A stretch of 64,000 nt of DNA. Source: Pseudomonadales bacterium (GTDB taxonomy: Bacteria > Pseudomonadota > Gammaproteobacteria > Pseudomonadales > Ketobacteraceae). The stretch spans positions 1 to 64,000 of the forward strand of contig JAGUVW010000050.1 of NCBI GenBank assembly GCA_020062665.1, written 5' to 3'. Shown piece after piece: positions 60,861 through 64,000 of the stretch (its first letter is position 1; every line of letters begins with the position of its first letter). Under the pieces are notes generated by a model that worked only from the letters and a program-made list of their open reading frames with translations, was not told the origin of the DNA and made no database searches. The translations under genes were made by a program, and so were the position numbers.

Positions 60861-61276
60861 GGCGTTGCCCCCCGTGAACTGATCAGCATGACTTTGTGCA
60901 GCCCCAGGGCGCGCAGCTGTTTGAGCAGTGGAGTCAGTGTGGCAGCGTCGAGCTCGTGATCCAGGCACAGTTGCAGCGACAGTTCGGGATCGTCGGCCAG
61001 CAGCGTCTGCAATGATTGCGCAAGTTCTTCCGGTGTCACTGGTGTCTGATCCAGGTTCAGTTCGCCGACGCGATTCACCGCCAGCACGTGGTAATCCGGT
61101 TGCGCCGGATTGACCTGGCTGGATCGGGGCAACTCGACATCACCCGGCAGCCGCTGGCGCGTGACGTGCCCAGCCACCATAAAGAAGATCAGCATCAGGA
61201 AGACGATATTGATCAGCGGGATCAGGCGGTCGTCGGGGTTGCTCGCGCGATGAGGGGATGCAATCTGCACGCGCAT
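60857..61276 (-). CDS. ExbD/TolR-family protein with Asn at the proton-carrier position
   Basis: A 139-residue single-span ExbD homologue. The membrane helix reads LIPLINIVFLMLIFFMVAG, with Asn23 where ExbD and TolR have the essential Asp. The periplasmic domain is of normal length. ATG 61276 follows the stop of the first exbD by one base, and the end overlaps tonB. It probably pairs with the Asp-containing ExbD as a heterodimer. Loss of the proton carrier suggests an asymmetric role rather than a free-standing motor. Confidence 0.85.
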   Translation of the reverse strand: MRVQIASPHRASNPDDRLIPLINIVFLMLIFFMVAGHVTRQRLPGDVELPRSSQVNPAQPDYHVLAVNRVGELNLDQTPVTPEELAQSLQTLLADDPELSLQLCLDHELDAATLTPLLKQLRALGLHKVMLISSRGATP

Positions 61277-61277
61277 G

Positions 61278-61685
61278 TCAGGATTTCTCGCTCTCGAGTG
61301 CATCGGCCAGGGTCAGGCGGGTGGCACCGGCGCTGCGCAGACAATCGAGGGCAGCCATGATCTGTTGTACGCTGGCCGAGCCCTGCGGTCGAACGATGAC
61401 GGGGCGCGAGGCATCCAGCCAACCGGCAACCTGGCCTGCGCAGTGCCCATCAAGCGGGATGCTGGCATCTCCCTGCAGCAGTTCGCCCGCCTCACTGACC
61501 ACCAGAATCAATGGCTCTATATCCGTTTGCACCGGGCTGTTCTGGGCCAGGGGAATGTCCAGGCTCTGCCAGCGCACAAACTGCGAACTGAGCATGAAAA
61601 ACAGCAGCAGAATGAACACCACATCGATGAGTGCTGTCAGGCTGATGGGTGAACGCCGGCGCGTAATCTCAAGCGGGAGTTGCAT
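61278..61685 (-). CDS. exbD: ExbD/TolR proton-motor protein
   Basis: A 135-residue ExbD with the canonical helix ALIDVVFILLLFFML, including Asp21 for proton transfer. Periplasmic domain ends with LTLADALESEKS. It overlaps exbB by 17 bases and precedes the second exbD by one base. Part of the TonB motor that energises the receptors in this region. Confidence 0.9.
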   Translation of the reverse strand: MQLPLEITRRRSPISLTALIDVVFILLLFFMLSSQFVRWQSLDIPLAQNSPVQTDIEPLILVVSEAGELLQGDASIPLDGHCAGQVAGWLDASRPVIVRPQGSASVQQIMAALDCLRSAGATRLTLADALESEKS

Positions 61686-62382
61686 GGGGCTTCACCACTG
61701 CAACCGCCGGGCGGCTGGCCGGTACCACGCTGTCCTGCGGGCGTTCGGCATCCAGGGTGAACAGGCGCGCGATGCTGTCCTGCATGCGTGCAGCCGTATG
61801 CTCGGTGAGCCGTTCCAGCCAGCTGTGCAGCAGTACGGCCGGCATGGCAACGGCGAGGCCTACAGCCGTGGTGAGCAGTGCCACCCAGATACCGCCAGAC
61901 AGCACCGCCGGATCCACCTGGCTGCCCGCCTGCTGCATGGCCTGGAAAGCTTCGATCATGCCGATGACCGTTCCGAACAGGCCCAGCAGGGGCGACAGGT
62001 TGGCGATAACCTCGAGTGGGCGCAGATAGGCGCGCAACTGATTCAGCTGATCCTGGGCGAAGCGGGTGAGTTCGTCCTGAAGTTGTTGAGCGTCCAGTTT
62101 GCGACGCTGCAGGTGGCGCAGGGCATGACGCAGCAGCTCTGCGCACGGGTCGCGTACATCCTGCAGGCAGGTGAGGGCGTCAGTGGCACCCCCTTGGCTG
62201 TAGTTGGCCAGCGCTGCCTCGGTGCGCCGACTGGAGCGCTGTTGGAACAGGCCCATGCGGCCGAATTGCCACAGTTTGAGGAAGGCAATGGCGACGACAA
62301 CATGAGAGAGCAGCACGAGAATCCATACCACCGGCCCGCCGAGCGACAGGAATCCGGTGACGTGATACAGCCAATCGTTCAT
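61669..62382 (-). CDS. exbB: ExbB/TolQ-type proton channel
   Basis: A 237-residue MotA/TolQ/ExbB channel protein with three membrane helices. A long cytoplasmic loop lies between helices 1 and 2. The pore segments are LSPLLGLFGTVIGMIEAFQAM and the following GGIWVALLTTAVGLAVAMPAVLLHSWL. First gene of the motor operon. The start is 20 bases downstream of a Fur-box-like palindrome at 62402-62420. Confidence 0.92.
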   Translation of the reverse strand: MNDWLYHVTGFLSLGGPVVWILVLLSHVVVAIAFLKLWQFGRMGLFQQRSSRRTEAALANYSQGGATDALTCLQDVRDPCAELLRHALRHLQRRKLDAQQLQDELTRFAQDQLNQLRAYLRPLEVIANLSPLLGLFGTVIGMIEAFQAMQQAGSQVDPAVLSGGIWVALLTTAVGLAVAMPAVLLHSWLERLTEHTAARMQDSIARLFTLDAERPQDSVVPASRPAVAVVKPHATPA

Positions 62383-62401
62383 AGGGGATCTGCGGATAAG
62401 T

Positions 62402-62420
62402 AATAATTGTTCTTATTATC
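62402..62420. promoter_or_regulatory. Fur-box-like site upstream of exbB
   Basis: AATAATTGTTCTTATTATC keeps the outer Fur half-sites AATAAT and ATTATC around a less conserved centre (13 of 19 positions). It lies 20 bases before the exbB start, where bound Fur would block the promoter. Confidence 0.55.
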
Positions 62421-62510
62421 GTTTTTGTTTTGAGAAGCGTCAATCCGTATTGGTGGAGAAATCAGCAGCTTTGATGGTCACAGTTGATTGGGGTCAGTTT
62501 CAGGCGGTGG

Positions 62511-63764
62511 TCACAGCGGGAAATGCAGCTGGATATTGCCCCCGCCGAAACCCAGCTCATGCAGGTAAAGGGTGGGGTTGAGGGTCAGGCTGCCTTGCTG
62601 CTTCGACCCAAGCCCAAGCACAAACGCGGGTACCAGTTTGCCGATGAAGCCGTTTTGCTCCTCGTTTTCGCTGGCATTCAGCGGATAGGTTTCCTGTACT
62701 TCCACGTAGCCGCCGATCAGGCTGGGCACAAACTGCCATTGGGGCCCCAGGTGCCACTGGCGGCCAGCATAGAGGTAGGTTTCCTTGTGCGCTTGTTCCA
62801 GCCAGTGTTCCGCATCGTAGGGGCGACGGTCGTTTTCGTCGAATTGCAGGTGGCGCAGGCCAAACCAGAGCCAGGTGTTCTCGCCGGTGGGCCGTCGGGC
62901 TTCGAGGGTGAGCTGGGCAAAGTCCCGCGTCAGATCCTGCTCGACCACTGAGCCTTCGGTGAATCCCTGCCGTGTCCGGGTTCCCGTCAGTCCTTCCAGC
63001 TCCACGCCATAGTGCCAGCGGAGGTGCGACCAGCCGAGTCCCACTCCGGCTGACAGTTGCTCGTCTTCCACGTCCGCCGCCAGTTCTGTGCTGAGGAAGC
63101 GGGTGGGCTGGTTGTAGTTGATGAAACCGTAGAGCTGGATGTCTGATGCCACCGCAATATCTCCCTCCGCATACCAGGTGAGCGGGGCATCCAGGTATTC
63201 ATCGGCTTCATCGGTCTTGCGGTTGTAGAGGGCGTCCGGTGCGGCAAGGATCAGACGCAGGCGGTAGGCAGAGGCATCCTGGATTTGCCATTCCAGCTGC
63301 ATGTCGGAATCCCGCTTGTTGCCGGTGACATCGCCCCAGAACAGGAGTTTCCAGCTGTCTGACTGGTAGCCTGCACCCAGAAATTGTTGATCGTAGTGAC
63401 CATCGAAATCCTCGTTGCGCAAAAAGCGGTAACCCAGGTAGGCGCTGGAATCTGTGGGCAGGGACAGCTGCACCTGCTCGCGCACATACAGCTCATTGGA
63501 GCGGGTGCTGCCGCCGGTGCCGAACACGCCGTCGCGGGGAGGGCGCTGCGCCGGTTGCAGCAGCGGCATGGGCTGGTAACTGATGCGGTGAAGGAAGGAT
63601 TCTTCGTCGTATTCGAAGTCGCGGCCCTCGATGCGTTCCCGGCGGAAGGGTTCGGGGCCGTACCAGCTGGCGGTGACAGTCTCTGCCATCAGCAGCCCCG
63701 TGATCAGGCTGATGCCCAGGCGATGTTGCGCGCGGACAGAAAAAAAACAGTGTCGTCGTGGCAT
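62511..63764 (-). CDS. Outer-membrane beta-barrel-like protein of unknown function
   Basis: A 417-residue exported protein. The signal peptide (about 1-32, LISLITGLL-like core then VTA) is followed by alternating amphipathic strands with many Tyr and Trp residues. The C-terminus QLHFPL resembles the barrel-ending strand, though a terminal Phe is missing. It sits between exbB and the second TonB-dependent receptor, so it may be involved in iron or another nutrient's uptake. I could not name the family. Confidence 0.65.
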   Translation of the reverse strand: MPRRHCFFSVRAQHRLGISLITGLLMAETVTASWYGPEPFRRERIEGRDFEYDEESFLHRISYQPMPLLQPAQRPPRDGVFGTGGSTRSNELYVREQVQLSLPTDSSAYLGYRFLRNEDFDGHYDQQFLGAGYQSDSWKLLFWGDVTGNKRDSDMQLEWQIQDASAYRLRLILAAPDALYNRKTDEADEYLDAPLTWYAEGDIAVASDIQLYGFINYNQPTRFLSTELAADVEDEQLSAGVGLGWSHLRWHYGVELEGLTGTRTRQGFTEGSVVEQDLTRDFAQLTLEARRPTGENTWLWFGLRHLQFDENDRRPYDAEHWLEQAHKETYLYAGRQWHLGPQWQFVPSLIGGYVEVQETYPLNASENEEQNGFIGKLVPAFVLGLGSKQQGSLTLNPTLYLHELGFGGGNIQLHFPL

Positions 63765-63832
63765 CCGGGGCCTTCCGCGTCCTGAGGAGGGTTCCCGTGC
63801 ATCTTACTGCATCGACTGGAGGAAGGGACAAA

Positions 63833-63859
63833 GAAAAAGGGCCTCGCGAAGAGGCCCTT
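63833..63859 (-). terminator. Rho-independent terminator after the second receptor
   Basis: AAGGGCCTC (63837-63845), loop GCGAA, GAGGCCCTT (63851-63859). On the minus strand a TTTTTCTTT follows the stem. It lies 13 bases past the receptor stop and separates it from the barrel-like protein gene. Confidence 0.88.
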
Positions 63860-63872
63860 GCGGATCACGCAA

Positions 63873-64000
63873 TCAGAACTGGTAGCGGAAGCCAACGTCG
63901 AAGCTGCGTTCGGTACCTACATAGATACCCTGACGCAGGCTGGCGATGTAGTGCTTGTCTGCCAGGTTCTTCACGGTGCCATACACTTCCAGCTCCTTGG
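63873..64000 (-). CDS. TonB-dependent receptor, C-terminal fragment
   Basis: Only the final 41 complete codons are in the window. ELEVYGTVKNLADKHYIASL is the usual penultimate strand-turn of TonB-dependent receptors (xVxNLxDKxY). The last residues FDVGFRYQF end in Phe, the outer-membrane assembly signal. The gene continues beyond base 64000, so its type cannot be given. Confidence 0.85.
   Translation of the reverse strand, partial: KELEVYGTVKNLADKHYIASLRQGIYVGTERSFDVGFRYQF

Noticed and set aside
1-64000. Defence systems, prophage, CRISPR, integrons, tRNA or rRNA genes
   Set aside because: I looked for repeat-spacer arrays, integrase or transposase frames, restriction or CBASS-type modules, and tRNA-type T-loop motifs and saw none apart from hipBA and the isolated palindrome.

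Overview
The window reads as ordinary chromosome of a GC-rich, aerobic gammaproteobacterium. RapA, RluA, TesB, DNA polymerase II, exonuclease III, DinG, Crp-like, TonB/ExbBD and PiuC proteins all have the gammaproteobacterial form. The TRAP set (AdeT-type binding protein plus TatT-like lipoprotein) and the retropepsin/7TM/ATP-grasp cluster point to the marine Marinobacter/Alcanivorax-like part of the class, but I cannot name a genus from sequence alone. I found no rRNA, tRNA, CRISPR array, prophage or intact insertion sequence.

Layout. 1-5.6 kb: end of an AraC regulator, a membrane fatty-acid desaturase, a large repeat-rich surface lipoprotein that is visibly less GC-rich than its neighbours, a 21-bp minisatellite, and a small membrane protein. 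5.6-12.3 kb (minus strand): a hybrid histidine kinase with an ethylene-receptor-type membrane domain, a hipBA toxin-antitoxin operon with clear palindromic operators, and an M16C metallopeptidase. 12.5-20.7 kb: a lipoprotein/metallophosphoesterase/S51-peptidase operon, a Crp-family regulator, xthA-polB, a 122-bp giant palindrome, and tesB. 20.7-25.3 kb: a TRAP-type transport locus. 25.7-31.5 kb: DinG helicase, an AT-rich DnaA-box-containing spacer, a PilZ protein, a 7TM-GGDEF cyclase (both c-di-GMP related), and a 59-aa small protein gene.

31.6-40.4 kb (minus strand): a translationally coupled four-gene operon (retropepsin-like protease, inactive transglutaminase-7TM protein, ATP-grasp ligase, TetR), and a rapA-rluA-alkB operon. 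39.8-44.7 kb: TetR regulator divergent from an RND adaptor and pump. 44.7-51.6 kb: nitronate monooxygenase, beta-class GST, LysR regulator, carboxylesterase, old-yellow-enzyme homologue and MFS transporter, which together look like xenobiotic or electrophile metabolism. 51.5-55.6 kb: a large sensor kinase and a secreted MORN-repeat protein.

55.6-64 kb (minus strand): an iron-acquisition island. It holds a catecholate-type TonB-dependent receptor, an FMN-dependent alpha-hydroxy-acid oxidase and PiuC. An exbB-exbD-exbD-tonB operon follows, preceded by a Fur-box-like sequence; another lies before the receptor. One of the two ExbD proteins has Asn where the proton-carrying Asp normally sits. An outer-membrane-like protein and the C-terminus of a second TonB-dependent receptor close the window.

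Most promising for further work: the protease/7TM/ligase/TetR operon, the ethylene-receptor-like kinase, the asymmetric ExbD pair, and the 35-bp-arm palindrome behind polB.
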